Shown one piece after another: positions 14,826 to 23,714 of a DNA stretch of 64,000 bases. The position numbers were made by a program, and so were the translations under genes. Each line of letters starts with the position of its first letter. The first letter of the stretch is position 1. The stretch is taken from assembly GCF_003119195.2 (NCBI RefSeq), contig NZ_CP022261.1, forward strand, positions 124,001-188,000. Direction: 5' to 3'. Origin of the DNA: Azospirillum baldaniorum (GTDB taxonomy: Bacteria > Pseudomonadota > Alphaproteobacteria > Azospirillales > Azospirillaceae). The notes beneath the pieces were generated by a model. That model ran no database searches and was not told the origin of the DNA. It saw only the letters and a program-made list of their open reading frames with translations.

Positions 14826-17369
14826 ATGCCCCTCGTGACGACTGACAGGTGGCTCGGCCTGGTCACGACCGAGAAGGCTTCCACGTGGGTCCCGCTGCTT
14901 CTGCTTCTGATCGCAGCCCCCCTGTTCGCCATCATCCTCACCAGTGCTTTCAGCGTCAGGACCGAGCAGGAAGCCGAACTTTACGAAGAGGCCAACCGTT
15001 GGCTCATCAACATCGAAGATGAGCAGAAGCATGTCTTTGGCGAAGCCGGCCGCGCGCTGAGTGCGCTCATCGACACCGGGGTCGGGGCGATGAGCTCAGC
15101 CCAATGCGCCACTGTCCTGGCGCGTCTGAGAACATACTACCCACGTCACTTTATGTTCACCGTCACCGACGCCAATGGTGTCATTCGGTGCTCCACCGAA
15201 CCCTTAGCGCTCGGTCACTCCATTGCGGATCGGTCCACCTTCCAACAAGCCCACATCACTGACGGCATCATTCAGGGCTTAAGCCGACCGTCAGAGTATT
15301 CTGGCAAGCCGATGATTCCATTGGTCAGGCGGTACGTGGATGATGCCGGACGGTTTGCCGGAACCGTCAACGCGGTGATCGACACCGCCTGGCTTGAAGA
15401 TCTCCTGCAGCGCAAGCCCTTGCCTCCGCACGCCAGCCTGTTGATCGCGGACCGGGCGGGGACGCTGTTCGCGCGTGCTCCGGAAGGCAGTGCCCCTCCG
15501 GGAGGGTTGCCGGAGTTCCTGCACCCGCTGCTCGGGGCAACGCAACGCGAGGTGACCGACATCGATGACGGCAGGGGCAGGCGTCTGATTACGGCGCATT
15601 CGCCGCCGGAAGTCGGCGTGAGGGAAACCCGCAGCATCCTGAATATCGATCGGGATGGCAGGATGGCAGTGGCCGACGCCGCGATGCTGCGGTCGCTGCT
15701 GATTTCCGCAACCGTACTCCTGGGATCGGTGCTGGCGGTGTCATGGGTGCTGCGCCGTCACTTGCGCTACCGCGAGCGCACCGAGGAGGAACTCAAGCGC
15801 GCCAAGACCATCTCCGAACAAGCCGCAGCCGCTCAGCGCCGGCAGTTTGACGAGTTGGAAAGCCTCTACCACACCGCCCCCATTGGCCTCGCCGTGTTCG
15901 ATCGCGCCCTGAACTTCGTCCGCGTCAATGAGGCCTTGGCCGAGATAAATGGCGTGTCGGTCGCCGACCACATCGGGCGGCATGCATGGGACGTTGTCCC
16001 ATCCCTGCGCGAAACGGCGGAGCCCCTGCTTCGCCAAGTCCTCGACACCGGAGAAACCGTCCGCGGCGTTGAACTGCACGGCACGACGGATCGCCACCCC
16101 GGCACCGAACTCGACTGGATCGAGGACTTCTACCCTCTGAAGGGGGCCGACGGCACGGTCGTCGCGGTTGGCGTCATTGTCCGTGACGTGACGGAAGAGC
16201 GCCGGGCCAAGCAGTTGCTGGACGCCGCCAAGCGGGAAGCCGAGGCGGCCTCGCGGTCGAAGTCCAAGTTCCTGGCCGCCGCCAGCCATGACCTTCGCCA
16301 GCCCATGCAGTCGCTGTTCCTGTTCGCTGGAGCGTTGGAACGGCACCTCGACGGATCGGGACGGGAGAAACTGGCCCATCTTGAGCGTAGTCTGGATGCC
16401 CTTAAGGGGTTGCTCGACAGCCTGCTCGACGTGTCCAAGCTTGACGCCGGCTTGGTGAAGGTCACGCTCGAGGACTTCCCCTTGAACACCGTCATCGACG
16501 AACTCCGTATCGCCTACCAGCCGGTCGCCGAGAGCCGGGGGCTGACATGGCATATGCTCGACTGTTTCGAGACGGTCCGCAGCGACCGTGTCCTTTTGGG
16601 GCGCCTGCTGCGCAATCTGATCGAGAATGCGGTGCGTTACACCGAGCGCGGGGGTATCACGGTCCGCTGCGTGCCGGAGCCGGAGCGCATCCGGATTGAG
16701 GTGGAAGACACCGGGATCGGCATTCCATCGGAGGAACTCGACCGCATCTTCGACGAGTTCCATCAGGTTGCCAACGTCGAGCGCAACCGGCAGCAGGGGC
16801 TCGGACTGGGCCTCGCGATCGTGCAGCGGATCGCCAGCCTGCTTGGCTATCAGGTCAACGTCCGGTCCCAAGTCGGTCACGGCTCGACGTTCATCTTTGC
16901 GGTTCCGCGCGGAGCCGCCGCATTGCCCTCTGGTCCGGTCGAAGAGGCGGGGGTCGCACGGCTGGACCGGGAGTGGCTTGCCGTTGTCATCGACGACGAT
17001 GTGATGGTGCTGATGGCCTTGCAGACGATGCTTAAAGACTGGGGCTGCACCGTTGTCGTTGCGTCGAGTGCCGATCAGGCCATCGATCGCCTGCGCGTTG
17101 CCGGGCGATGCCCTGATATCATCTTGGCTGACTACCGGTTGGGCCAAGGGCGTCTGGGAACGGAGGCGGTTGCCCGGATACGGGACTCCTGCCGGCACAC
17201 CATCCCTGGGGTCCTGTTGACCGGGGAAACCGGCACGGAGAGCTTGCGTGAGGCGGCCGCCCATGGGCTCCTCATCCTGCACAAGCCGGTTTCGGCCAAG
17301 CTCTTGGCCGAAACGTTGCGCACACAGTTGAATGTGGCTACTCAAGAAACTGGACAAAACGCCACATGA
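14826..17369 (+). CDS. Hybrid sensor histidine kinase/response regulator
   Basis: The 847-residue membrane kinase has TM1 ~20-42, a periplasmic sensor of Cache-like layout ~43-285 and TM2 ~289-309. A PAS domain ~347-455 (LYHTAPIGLAVFDRALNFVR) is followed by a dimerisation/phosphoacceptor domain with H-box FLAAASHDLRQPMQSLFLF (His near 487). The catalytic ATPase domain has N-box LIENAVRY ~597, DTGIGIP ~628 and GLGLGLAI ~658. A C-terminal receiver has the acidic pocket IDDDVMVL ~722, phosphoacceptor Asp in LADYRLGQG ~768 and Lys in LHKPVS. The receiver makes it a phosphorelay kinase that needs a downstream phosphotransfer partner, none of which is visible. AAAGGCG precedes the start. It stands alone between IS remnants. 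Confidence 0.93.
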   Translation: MPLVTTDRWLGLVTTEKASTWVPLLLLLIAAPLFAIILTSAFSVRTEQEAELYEEANRWLINIEDEQKHVFGEAGRALSALIDTGVGAMSSAQCATVLARLRTYYPRHFMFTVTDANGVIRCSTEPLALGHSIADRSTFQQAHITDGIIQGLSRPSEYSGKPMIPLVRRYVDDAGRFAGTVNAVIDTAWLEDLLQRKPLPPHASLLIADRAGTLFARAPEGSAPPGGLPEFLHPLLGATQREVTDIDDGRGRRLITAHSPPEVGVRETRSILNIDRDGRMAVADAAMLRSLLISATVLLGSVLAVSWVLRRHLRYRERTEEELKRAKTISEQAAAAQRRQFDELESLYHTAPIGLAVFDRALNFVRVNEALAEINGVSVADHIGRHAWDVVPSLRETAEPLLRQVLDTGETVRGVELHGTTDRHPGTELDWIEDFYPLKGADGTVVAVGVIVRDVTEERRAKQLLDAAKREAEAASRSKSKFLAAASHDLRQPMQSLFLFAGALERHLDGSGREKLAHLERSLDALKGLLDSLLDVSKLDAGLVKVTLEDFPLNTVIDELRIAYQPVAESRGLTWHMLDCFETVRSDRVLLGRLLRNLIENAVRYTERGGITVRCVPEPERIRIEVEDTGIGIPSEELDRIFDEFHQVANVERNRQQGLGLGLAIVQRIASLLGYQVNVRSQVGHGSTFIFAVPRGAAALPSGPVEEAGVARLDREWLAVVIDDDVMVLMALQTMLKDWGCTVVVASSADQAIDRLRVAGRCPDIILADYRLGQGRLGTEAVARIRDSCRHTIPGVLLTGETGTESLREAAAHGLLILHKPVSAKLLAETLRTQLNVATQETGQNAT

Positions 17370-17657
17370 ACTGAAGCCCAGCCGACGGCAATGGCATGAA
17401 CATCATGACCAGCTTGGACGTGCCGGTCACCCGCAAGATCGCCTGATCATCGTTCGGTTATGATGAATTCGGTCAGCGCGCCAACTTGTCCTCCAGCGCC
17501 CTGGCGCCGCTGGGCGGCCTTGACGTTTGGTCGTGAGGCCGGTCAGGGCGCGGCGACATCGAGGAGGCCGTCAAGGACGCGGTCACGGAGGGTTGATCAA
17601 AGGGGTGGGGTGCGTGATCACCCGGCGTTGACCGGCGCCAAGTGCTCATGGTTCGCG

Positions 17658-18098
17658 TCAGACAGGAGCTGTGCCCCGTCTTTGGCCGCTGCCGGGTTTC
17701 CGCCCCAGGCCGGCGGCCTTCGCCAGGTTCGAGCGGGTCGCGGCGTAGCTCGGCGCCACCATCGGATAGTCCGCCGGCAGGCCCCAGCGCGTGCGGTATT
17801 CGTCCGGAGTCATGCCGTAGGCGCTCTGCAAGTGGCGCTTCAGCATCTTCAGCTTCTTGCCGTCCTCCAGGCAGACGATGTAGTCCGACGTCACGGACTT
17901 ACGGATCGGCACGGCCGGGGCCGGACGCTCCGCCTCCGTCGGCGGCAGAGCCTTCCCAAGGCTAGCAAAAGCCGCGTAGACGGAAGTGATCACGGACGGC
18001 ACAGTCTGCATCGAAACGTTGTTGTTCTCGAGATATGCGGCAGTGACAGTTGCAGTCAGTGCCGTAAGATCGAGGTCTCGGTCGGTCACGGTATTCAC
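17658..18098 (-). CDS. MucR/Ros-family transcriptional regulator
   Basis: The 146-residue protein matches the alphaproteobacterial MucR/Ros family over ~62-130: PIRKSVTSDYIVCLEDGKKL, then KMLKRHLQSAYGMTPDEYRTRWGLP and YAATRSNLAKAAGLGRK. In Ros a Cys2His2 zinc finger lies here. This protein keeps the first Cys and first His, but the second Cys is Asp (as in many MucR proteins) and the last His position (usually THY/THH) is Ala in SAY. By family these proteins bind AT-rich DNA and repress exopolysaccharide, motility and symbiosis genes. It is monocistronic. Confidence 0.88.
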   Translation of the reverse strand: MNTVTDRDLDLTALTATVTAAYLENNNVSMQTVPSVITSVYAAFASLGKALPPTEAERPAPAVPIRKSVTSDYIVCLEDGKKLKMLKRHLQSAYGMTPDEYRTRWGLPADYPMVAPSYAATRSNLAKAAGLGRKPGSGQRRGTAPV

Positions 18099-18679
18099 CA
18101 GAAGGCATTTCAGTGAGGATAGAACGTTGTTGGTTCCTGTAAAAGTCCAAAAGCCAAGCCCATTTTGGTCAAAAAAGGGCCCAGTTGGGCTGTTCCGTTC
18201 CGGACATTGTGCTGTTTGGCAGGGTAAACCGCCGCATCCTGCACGGCCTTCATCGTGCGTGCCACACCGTCGCCGATCCGATGATCAGCCACTATGACGT
18301 ACCCAAACATTCCGGCCATCGCGCAACGCCACAGCATGCGCTTTCTGCCGCTGGCCGCCATTTGACGCCGGGGAATGGCGAGGCCGCGCTGCGTCGGCTG
18401 GAGGCGTGGAACCGGCAGGTGGGGATCATCCGGCGTCAATTGGAAAAGATCTTTGGCACTTGGAAGCGCAGCTGTGGCTTGCGCCGCGCCCGCTACTGCG
18501 GCTTGGCGCGTTTTAGTCTGCAGGTTCGGCTCACCTCCATCGCCGACAACCTGCGCCGAGCGGCGACCGTCCCGAAGCCCGTCCCAGCATGGATCAGGGG
18601 AGAAATGTGTCTACAGCACCCCTGCCTCCGTCCTCAGCACCCTCGGCTATGGGCTACCAACCAACCGCCTCCATGGCAC
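18099..18679. other. Intergenic stretch with IS debris
   Basis: No intact gene is supported. The only recognisable content is a short IS5-type transposase tail around 18417-18590 on the + strand. The remaining sequence shows no family motif, RNA gene or convincing terminator to me. Confidence 0.5.
18417..18590 (+). pseudogene. IS5-family transposase, C-terminal remnant
   Basis: The translation RRQLEKIFGTWKRSCGLRRA followed by RYCGLARFSLQVRLTSIADNLRRA corresponds to the end of IS5-type transposases (pattern VE.vFGTwKR.yGLRR...G.a....v...aia.NlkR), including the catalytic-Glu region. The upstream catalytic Asp residues and a plausible start are absent. Its sequence differs from the intact IS5 transposase at 13041, so it comes from another element. 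Confidence 0.7.
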
Positions 18680-19447
18680 TCAACGCCCGGATCTCCCGCT
18701 AGATACTCCCATCCGCGCGCACGTCTCATGAGAGGTAGCGAACGGACCTGAATTTCGGAATTGCAACAGCTTTAGCAGAAGTTGATAGAAATCCATGCCG
18801 AAGTTTACGTTGATGCTCAAGTAGAGTTTGCAATTGAAAATTATCTTTAGAAAGCGCTGATTAAACGATTGATTCGGAAGGGGGAGAGGCACTCTGGTAT
18901 CGAGAAGACAATGTCTTTGGCGCCCAGATTTTTCAAAGATAATTTTCAGAAGAAAGCGACACCGGAAATGAGCGGCAGCGCCGGGCAGTGCCAGAAAGTT
19001 ACAGCCGGGTACGTCGCCCCGCTCTGCCAAACGCTGCAATATGGCTGCGATTTGACTTTCCGCGCGCCGAATTCCGCGCTCGTAGAAGGTCCGGCCAATC
19101 TCCGGAAAACGACCGGTTTCAGCCATCACGAGGCGGGTCACGGCAAGCGCTGAAGGGGACAGTATCAAGTTCAGATAGGCTCGCGCCGTGTTCTCCAGTA
19201 CAGCCTCGGTTCCCTTTTCCTCCACCTGCACAGCGGCAAGGGCAGACCAGGTCAAAGTCCCGACTTCCTCGACATAGGCTGCGAACAGTGCCGCTTTGGA
19301 AGGGAAATAACGATAGAGCGTGCTCTTGGAGCCGCCCACCTCGGCGGCGATACCATCCATCGAGGCATCGGAATAGCCCTGTCGAAGAAAGGTTCGGCCG
19401 GCGATCGTCAGGATTGCGGTCCGCCGGACGGATGTACCTGCTGGCAT
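18680..19447 (-). CDS. TetR/AcrR-family regulator with an aberrant C-terminus
   Basis: The N-terminal ~160 residues form a normal TetR protein: helix-turn-helix ILTIAGRTFLRQGYSDASMD and VGGSKSTLYRYFPSKAALFA, then a ligand-domain start (YLNLILSPSALAVTRLVMAE, FPEIGRTFYERG). After about AERGDVPGCNFLALPGAAAHF (near 18960) the frame enters AT-rich sequence coding for an unrelated Ile/Leu/Phe-rich tail. The ligand-binding domain is therefore truncated by an insertion or rearrangement. ATG at 19447 has GAGGG ~9 nt upstream. The DNA-binding part could still fold, but loss of the C-terminal dimer helices probably makes it non-functional. Confidence 0.75.
   Translation of the reverse strand: MPAGTSVRRTAILTIAGRTFLRQGYSDASMDGIAAEVGGSKSTLYRYFPSKAALFAAYVEEVGTLTWSALAAVQVEEKGTEAVLENTARAYLNLILSPSALAVTRLVMAETGRFPEIGRTFYERGIRRAESQIAAILQRLAERGDVPGCNFLALPGAAAHFRCRFLLKIIFEKSGRQRHCLLDTRVPLPLPNQSFNQRFLKIIFNCKLYLSINVNFGMDFYQLLLKLLQFRNSGPFATSHETCARMGVSSGRSGR
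18835..18948. repeat. 14-bp inverted repeat in an AT-rich insert
   Basis: TGAAAATTATCTTT (18835-18848) and AAAGATAATTTTCA (18935-18948) are exact reverse complements separated by 86 bp. They lie in the AT-rich tract where the TetR gene loses its family sequence. This could be a small non-autonomous element or its remnant. Target duplications were not identified. Confidence 0.55.
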
Positions 19448-19494
19448 GGTCAAACACCCTCCGATCGACTAGTTCACGGTGTGGTCATGCCCGA

Positions 19495-20073
19495 TCACGC
19501 GGCGGCAATATTTCGGACTTGCGCAGCAGCCGTATCCAGAAAGGCCTGAGCAAGGCCGGGATCGTTGACGACACGCGAGAGCGTCAGCGCACCGACCATC
19601 AATGAAAGAATTGCCATCGCCTTGCTTTTGAACTCTTCGCCCTGCGTTTCCGAAATCAGACGTTCGAGGATGTCGAGATAAGTCCTGATCCCAGCTTCGA
19701 ACGACGCCTTCACCGCGACGCCGTGTCTAGCGGCGTCGGAACCGAGCGCCACGATTGGACAACCGTCGGTCTTTTCCTCGCGGTGCCCGGCGCTGAGATA
19801 GAAGCCGATCACCGGGCCAAGCGGATCCTCAGGATTTGCAGTGACCGCCGCTGTCCATCGGCAGTAAGCGCTCTCCAACGCCCGCGTCGACGCCTGAGCC
19901 GCCAAATCCTCCTTAGAGGCGAACTGCTTGTAGAAGCCACCCTGGGTCAGGCCCGCTGCCTCCATCAAATCCTTGAGACCGATGCCGTCGAAACCGTGCT
20001 CCCGAAAAAGACGGCTCGCCACGTTGATCACAGTCTGCCGGTTTTCCTCAGCCTGAATGCGACTCACACGCAT
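19495..20073 (-). CDS. TetR/AcrR-family transcriptional regulator
   Basis: The complete 192-residue TetR protein has the helix-turn-helix INVASRLFREHGFDGIGLKD and LTQGGFYKQFASKEDLAAQA at residues ~15-60 and an all-helical ligand domain with HREEKTDGCPIVALGSDAAR. AGGAGCG precedes the ATG. It is divergent from nothing on its 5' side but faces the MATE gene's 3' end. A palindrome (GACATCTATA-N5-TATGGATGAC, 20100-20124) sits just upstream of its start and recurs almost perfectly between the SDR and RND genes. It is therefore the likely autorepressor and repressor of the adjacent efflux genes. Confidence 0.9.
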   Translation of the reverse strand: MRVSRIQAEENRQTVINVASRLFREHGFDGIGLKDLMEAAGLTQGGFYKQFASKEDLAAQASTRALESAYCRWTAAVTANPEDPLGPVIGFYLSAGHREEKTDGCPIVALGSDAARHGVAVKASFEAGIRTYLDILERLISETQGEEFKSKAMAILSLMVGALTLSRVVNDPGLAQAFLDTAAAQVRNIAAA

Positions 20074-20099
20074 GGTACGCTCCTATTTAGATTTCGAAT

Positions 20100-20124
20100 G
20101 ACATCTATAGGAGATATGGATGAC
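20100..20124. promoter_or_regulatory. Candidate TetR operator upstream of the regulator gene
   Basis: The inverted repeat GACATCTATA-GGAGA-TATGGATGAC has one mismatch in each arm relative to the perfect site at 22541 and the same 5-nt spacer. It lies 27 bp upstream of the TetR start codon, a position expected for autoregulation. The flank TATTTAGATT is shared with the second site. Confidence 0.65.
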
Positions 20125-20146
20125 GGACACAATTCTCCACCTCGAC

Positions 20147-21571
20147 CTACTCCGCAGGACGTCTCCGAGGTAGCGGATGGGAAGCGTGATGCCGGCCCCA
20201 GGCACCACCCATCATCGCGGCGGCCGTCAGAAGCCCGTACGAAACCGCTGCCAGGGCCGTGATCTGGAACAGGGTCGAAAGTCCGGCACCGAACCAGATC
20301 ACCGCCGCCCAGCCGATGAAGGCGGCGATGATCATGCGGACGGTGCCGGCCAGGACGGGAAACAGGACACGCTTGGCTCCCTGGCTGGCGAAATAGAGCG
20401 CCAGCCCCAACCCGACCGCACCGTAAGCCGGTGCCACGTTCCGCAGATAGTGGGTGCCCATTGACAGCACCTGGGGATCATCGCTGAACAGGCCGATCCA
20501 GGCTTGCGGGAAGAGTGCGGCGGCAAGGCCGATGGCCTCGGTCATCCCGAAGGCGATGGCCGCGCCGGTCCAGGCTATGCTGCGCGCCCGCGCCGGCTGC
20601 CCGGCCCCGATGTTGTGGCCGACCATGGTGACCAAGGCGGTGCCGAGCCCGAAGATCAGCGGAATCTGGATGTAATCGAGCCGCGAGGCGATGCCGTACC
20701 CGGCGATGGCATCGGCGCCGAACCGGCCGACCGCGGCGGTGACGAGGGTGACGGTGAGATTGACCTGGACGGTGCCGATCGCCGACAGGAAACCGACCCC
20801 GAGGATATCCTTGAACAGGCGGGCGCGCAGGGTAACGACCCTGAGCTTAAGCAGGCTCCTCGAAGAGCGCAGATACAGCGTCAGTGCAAGCGCCGCGAAC
20901 AGATAGTAGATGACCACCGCGGCCCCGCCGCCGGCAACGCCGAGACGGGGCAAGGGGCCCCAGCCGAAGATCAGGGCCGGCGACAGGAGGATGAGGAGCA
21001 CGGTGCCGGCCGAGATCACATACGCCGGCACCCTCACATTCCCGGCGCCGCGCAGGACCGACGACAACAGGGCGGTGAGCCAGACCGGAATGGAGCCGGC
21101 GAACACGGCCCCGGAATAGGTGAGCGCCGCCGTCAGCGCCGGTCCGGTTCCTCCCATCGCCCGATAGAGGATCGGTCCGGCGAGAAGAGCCGCCACGGTG
21201 AAGAGCAGGCCGAATGCGCCGGCCAGGACGACCGCGTGCCAGAGCAGCGCTTCCGCATCCTCGCGGCGTTTCGCCCCCAAGGCCCGCGCGACGGCCGAGG
21301 AGACGCCGCCGCCGATGCCGCCATTCGCCATCATCTGCATGAGCATGAGCACGGGAAAGACCAGGGCGACTCCGGCGAGCGCATCGGTCCCGAGAAAGCC
21401 GACGAACCAAGTCTCGGCCACCCCGACCAGCGTCTGGACGACCAGCACCAGGGTCGTCGGCACCGCGAGGCGGAGCATTGTCGGCACCACCGGCCCGTCG
21501 AGAACGCCGGGCGGCACTTTGTAGGCTGGTGCCGGGGCCGCCGGACCCTCCCGACGGGACAGGGCGGTCAT
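20147..21571 (-). CDS. MATE-family multidrug/toxin efflux transporter
   Basis: The 474-residue polytopic membrane protein has about 12 predicted helices in two similar halves. MATE-family features include LRLAVPTTLVLVVQTLVGVAE at the start, AMGGTGPALTAALTYSGAVF, and the second-half motif GLGTALVTMVGHNIGAGQPA, which is characteristic of the NorM/DinF superfamily. It would export cationic compounds using a Na+ or H+ gradient. AAGGAGAG lies just upstream of the ATG. It is co-directional with the SDR upstream and the TetR gene downstream; the substrate is unknown. Confidence 0.92.
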   Translation of the reverse strand: MTALSRREGPAAPAPAYKVPPGVLDGPVVPTMLRLAVPTTLVLVVQTLVGVAETWFVGFLGTDALAGVALVFPVLMLMQMMANGGIGGGVSSAVARALGAKRREDAEALLWHAVVLAGAFGLLFTVAALLAGPILYRAMGGTGPALTAALTYSGAVFAGSIPVWLTALLSSVLRGAGNVRVPAYVISAGTVLLILLSPALIFGWGPLPRLGVAGGGAAVVIYYLFAALALTLYLRSSRSLLKLRVVTLRARLFKDILGVGFLSAIGTVQVNLTVTLVTAAVGRFGADAIAGYGIASRLDYIQIPLIFGLGTALVTMVGHNIGAGQPARARSIAWTGAAIAFGMTEAIGLAAALFPQAWIGLFSDDPQVLSMGTHYLRNVAPAYGAVGLGLALYFASQGAKRVLFPVLAGTVRMIIAAFIGWAAVIWFGAGLSTLFQITALAAVSYGLLTAAAMMGGAWGRHHASHPLPRRRPAE

Positions 21572-21621
21572 GGACTCTCCTTTCTTGCAGCGGATGTAAC
21601 GGGTTTCCTCCCAAAACGGGA

Positions 21622-22437
21622 TCAGACCGGCAGCCGCAGCATCTTGCGCAGGCTCTTGTCGAAGGCGGCGGCCGGGACGAATCGGCGCAGGAGGCTGACC
21701 TGCTGGGCGAGTTTCCCCGCCGGGTAGCGCAGCTTCGGTTCGGAGTCCGTCGCGGCCTTGACGATGGTTTCGGCCACGGTCTCGGGCGTGTCGCCCTTCC
21801 TGATCGCGTCCTCGACGGCCACGGTCACGCCGGCAAGCGCCGACGCATAGGCGTCGAGCGACCGATCCGGCTTGATGAGGTTCCTGTCGAACGAGGTCCG
21901 GGTATAGGCGGGCTCGACCAGCGTGACCCGGATGCCGAGCGTGCGCAGTTCATGGTCAAGCGATTGGGAGTAGCCCTCCACCGCATGTTTCGTCGCCGCG
22001 TAGAGCGCGAAACAGGGGGCCGGAATGAAGTCGTGCGCCGAGCTGAGATTGATGATCCTGCCGCTTTTCTGGCGCCGCATGATCGGCAGCACGGCGTTGG
22101 TCATGCGGATGACGCCGAACATGTTCACGTCGAACAGCGCCCGTGCCTGGGCGAGCGAGGACTCCTCCGCACCGCCGAAAAGCCCGACGCCGGCATTGTT
22201 GACCAGCAGATCGATGCGGCCGGCGTCGTCCAGCACCTCATCGACCAGGGCGGCCACGGAGGCGTCGTCGGTGACGTCGCAGCTCAGCATGGTGACGCCC
22301 TCGGGGCCCTTGGCATCCGCGTGACGGCTGGTTCCGAACACATCGAATCCTGCGGCTTGCAGGGTCTTGGCCGCCGCGTAGCCGATGCCGGACGACGCGC
22401 CCGTCACCAAGGCGATGCCGCGATCGATCTTTGCCAT
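21622..22437 (-). CDS. Short-chain dehydrogenase/reductase
   Basis: The 271-residue classical SDR has cofactor motif TGASSGIG (residues ~12-19), NNAG (~87), Ser in INLSSAHD (~138), and the active-site YAATK (Tyr/Lys ~152-156), followed by VEGYSQSLDHELRTLGIRV. These are typical of NADP-linked oxidoreductases; the substrate cannot be told. It is transcribed leftward from the palindromic operator region at 22525-22571 and is probably in one operon with the MATE gene 50 bp downstream. Confidence 0.92.
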   Translation of the reverse strand: MAKIDRGIALVTGASSGIGYAAAKTLQAAGFDVFGTSRHADAKGPEGVTMLSCDVTDDASVAALVDEVLDDAGRIDLLVNNAGVGLFGGAEESSLAQARALFDVNMFGVIRMTNAVLPIMRRQKSGRIINLSSAHDFIPAPCFALYAATKHAVEGYSQSLDHELRTLGIRVTLVEPAYTRTSFDRNLIKPDRSLDAYASALAGVTVAVEDAIRKGDTPETVAETIVKAATDSEPKLRYPAGKLAQQVSLLRRFVPAAAFDKSLRKMLRLPV

Positions 22438-22524
22438 CGAACTCTCTCTTTCTTCCTTGTGTCGGGATCGGCCCCGGAAGCGCCGCCGATAGCGGTGCCG
22501 CCATGTGAGAGCGTCCTGCTATTT

Positions 22525-22571
22525 AGATTGCGGACGACATCTATAATCGATATAGATGTCGTCCGCAATCT
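22525..22571. promoter_or_regulatory. Perfect 21-bp-arm palindromic operator between the SDR and RND genes
   Basis: AGATTGCGGACGACATCTATA (22525-22545), spacer ATCGA, then its exact reverse complement (22551-22571). It lies in the divergent promoter region of the SDR/MATE operon and the RND efflux operon. Its inner half-sites match the palindrome upstream of the TetR gene at 20073. It is the likely TetR-controlled operator for both efflux systems. Confidence 0.8.
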
Positions 22572-22592
22572 AATTTGGTCGAGGCGGCGGGC

Positions 22593-23714
22593 ATGAAAAA
22601 GAGACCCATGGTCGTGGCGGGTGGCGTTCTGACGGCGGCGCTGGGCGCCGCCGCGGTCGTGACGCTGTCCATGCACACACAAGAGGCGTCGGCGGTGAGC
22701 GACCCCCGGCAAGAGGCGCCGATCGTCCGGCTTGCCGCGGCGGTTCCGGTCGCCGGATCGGAGCGCGGCTTCACCGGCGTCGTCGGGGCAAGGGTGCAGA
22801 GCAATCTCGGGTTCCGCGTCCCCGGCAAGATCATCGAACGGCTGGCGACGGTCGGGCAGCCGGTCAAGGCCGGGCAGCCGCTGATGCGCATCGACGAGAC
22901 GGACCTGCGCCTCGCCCTCACGGCAAAGCGCAACGCGGTCGCCGCGGCGCGTGCAACGGCCGTGCAGACCCAGGCGGACGAACGGCGCTACGCCAGTCTG
23001 GTCAATGACGGCTGGGCCACCCGGCAGCGTCATGAACAGGCGAAGGCCGCGCTGGACACCGCCAGGGCGCAGCTCGCCAGTGCGGAAGCCGATGCGCGGG
23101 TCGCCGAGAACGAGGCGACCTATTCGGTCCTGGTCGCCGACAGCGACGGCACGGTGGTCGAAACGCTCGGCGAACCGGGACAGGTCGTCGCCGCCGGCCA
23201 GACCGTCGTCCGGATCGCCCAGGCCGGCCCGCGCGAGGCGGTGGTGGCGCTGCCCGAAACCATCCGGCCGCAGATCGGCTCGCCGGCTGAGGCCAGCCTC
23301 TACGGCGCAGACGGGCAGCGCTACGGCGCGCATCTGCGGCAGCTGTCGGACGCCGCCGATGCCCAGACCCGCACCTACGAGGCGCGCTACGTGCTCGACG
23401 GCGACGCCGCCTCGGCACCGCTCGGGGCGACGGTCACCATCAGGCTGGCCGGATGGACGGCGGGCCGGACGGGTCAGGCGGACATGCAGGTGCCGCTGGG
23501 AGCCGTGCTGGACGACGGCCGGAAAACCGGTGTCTGGACCCTGGACCGCGCCAGTTCGACGGTGCGCTTCCAGACGGTCCGGCTGGTCCGGGTGAGCGGC
23601 GAGACCGCCGTGATCTCCGGGCTCGGCCTCGGTGATCCGGTGGTATCGCTCGGCGCCCATCTTCTCCAGGACGGAGTCCGTGTTAGGACCGCCGCCGAGA
23701 GCGGAGGCCAGTGA
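22593..23714 (+). CDS. RND efflux periplasmic adaptor subunit
   Basis: The 373-residue membrane-fusion protein has an N-terminal signal/anchor helix (VVAGGVLTAALGAAAVV). A lipoyl/hairpin region has NLGFRVPGKIIERLATVGQP and RIDETDLRLALTAKRNAVAA, a second lipoyl half has VLVADSDGTVVETLGEPGQV, and a barrel domain follows. Its stop overlaps the start of the RND pump (TGATG), so they are translationally coupled. ATG at 22593 has GAGGCGG upstream; a TTG at 22575 is also in frame. No outer-membrane TolC-type gene follows, so it presumably uses a channel encoded elsewhere. Confidence 0.9.
   Translation: MKKRPMVVAGGVLTAALGAAAVVTLSMHTQEASAVSDPRQEAPIVRLAAAVPVAGSERGFTGVVGARVQSNLGFRVPGKIIERLATVGQPVKAGQPLMRIDETDLRLALTAKRNAVAAARATAVQTQADERRYASLVNDGWATRQRHEQAKAALDTARAQLASAEADARVAENEATYSVLVADSDGTVVETLGEPGQVVAAGQTVVRIAQAGPREAVVALPETIRPQIGSPAEASLYGADGQRYGAHLRQLSDAADAQTRTYEARYVLDGDAASAPLGATVTIRLAGWTAGRTGQADMQVPLGAVLDDGRKTGVWTLDRASSTVRFQTVRLVRVSGETAVISGLGLGDPVVSLGAHLLQDGVRVRTAAESGGQ

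Noticed and set aside
17370-17657. Possible short gene in the gap after the hybrid kinase
   Set aside because: Only a 16-codon tail-like frame and a - strand frame ending ALEDKLAR are visible, with no start signals or recognisable family.
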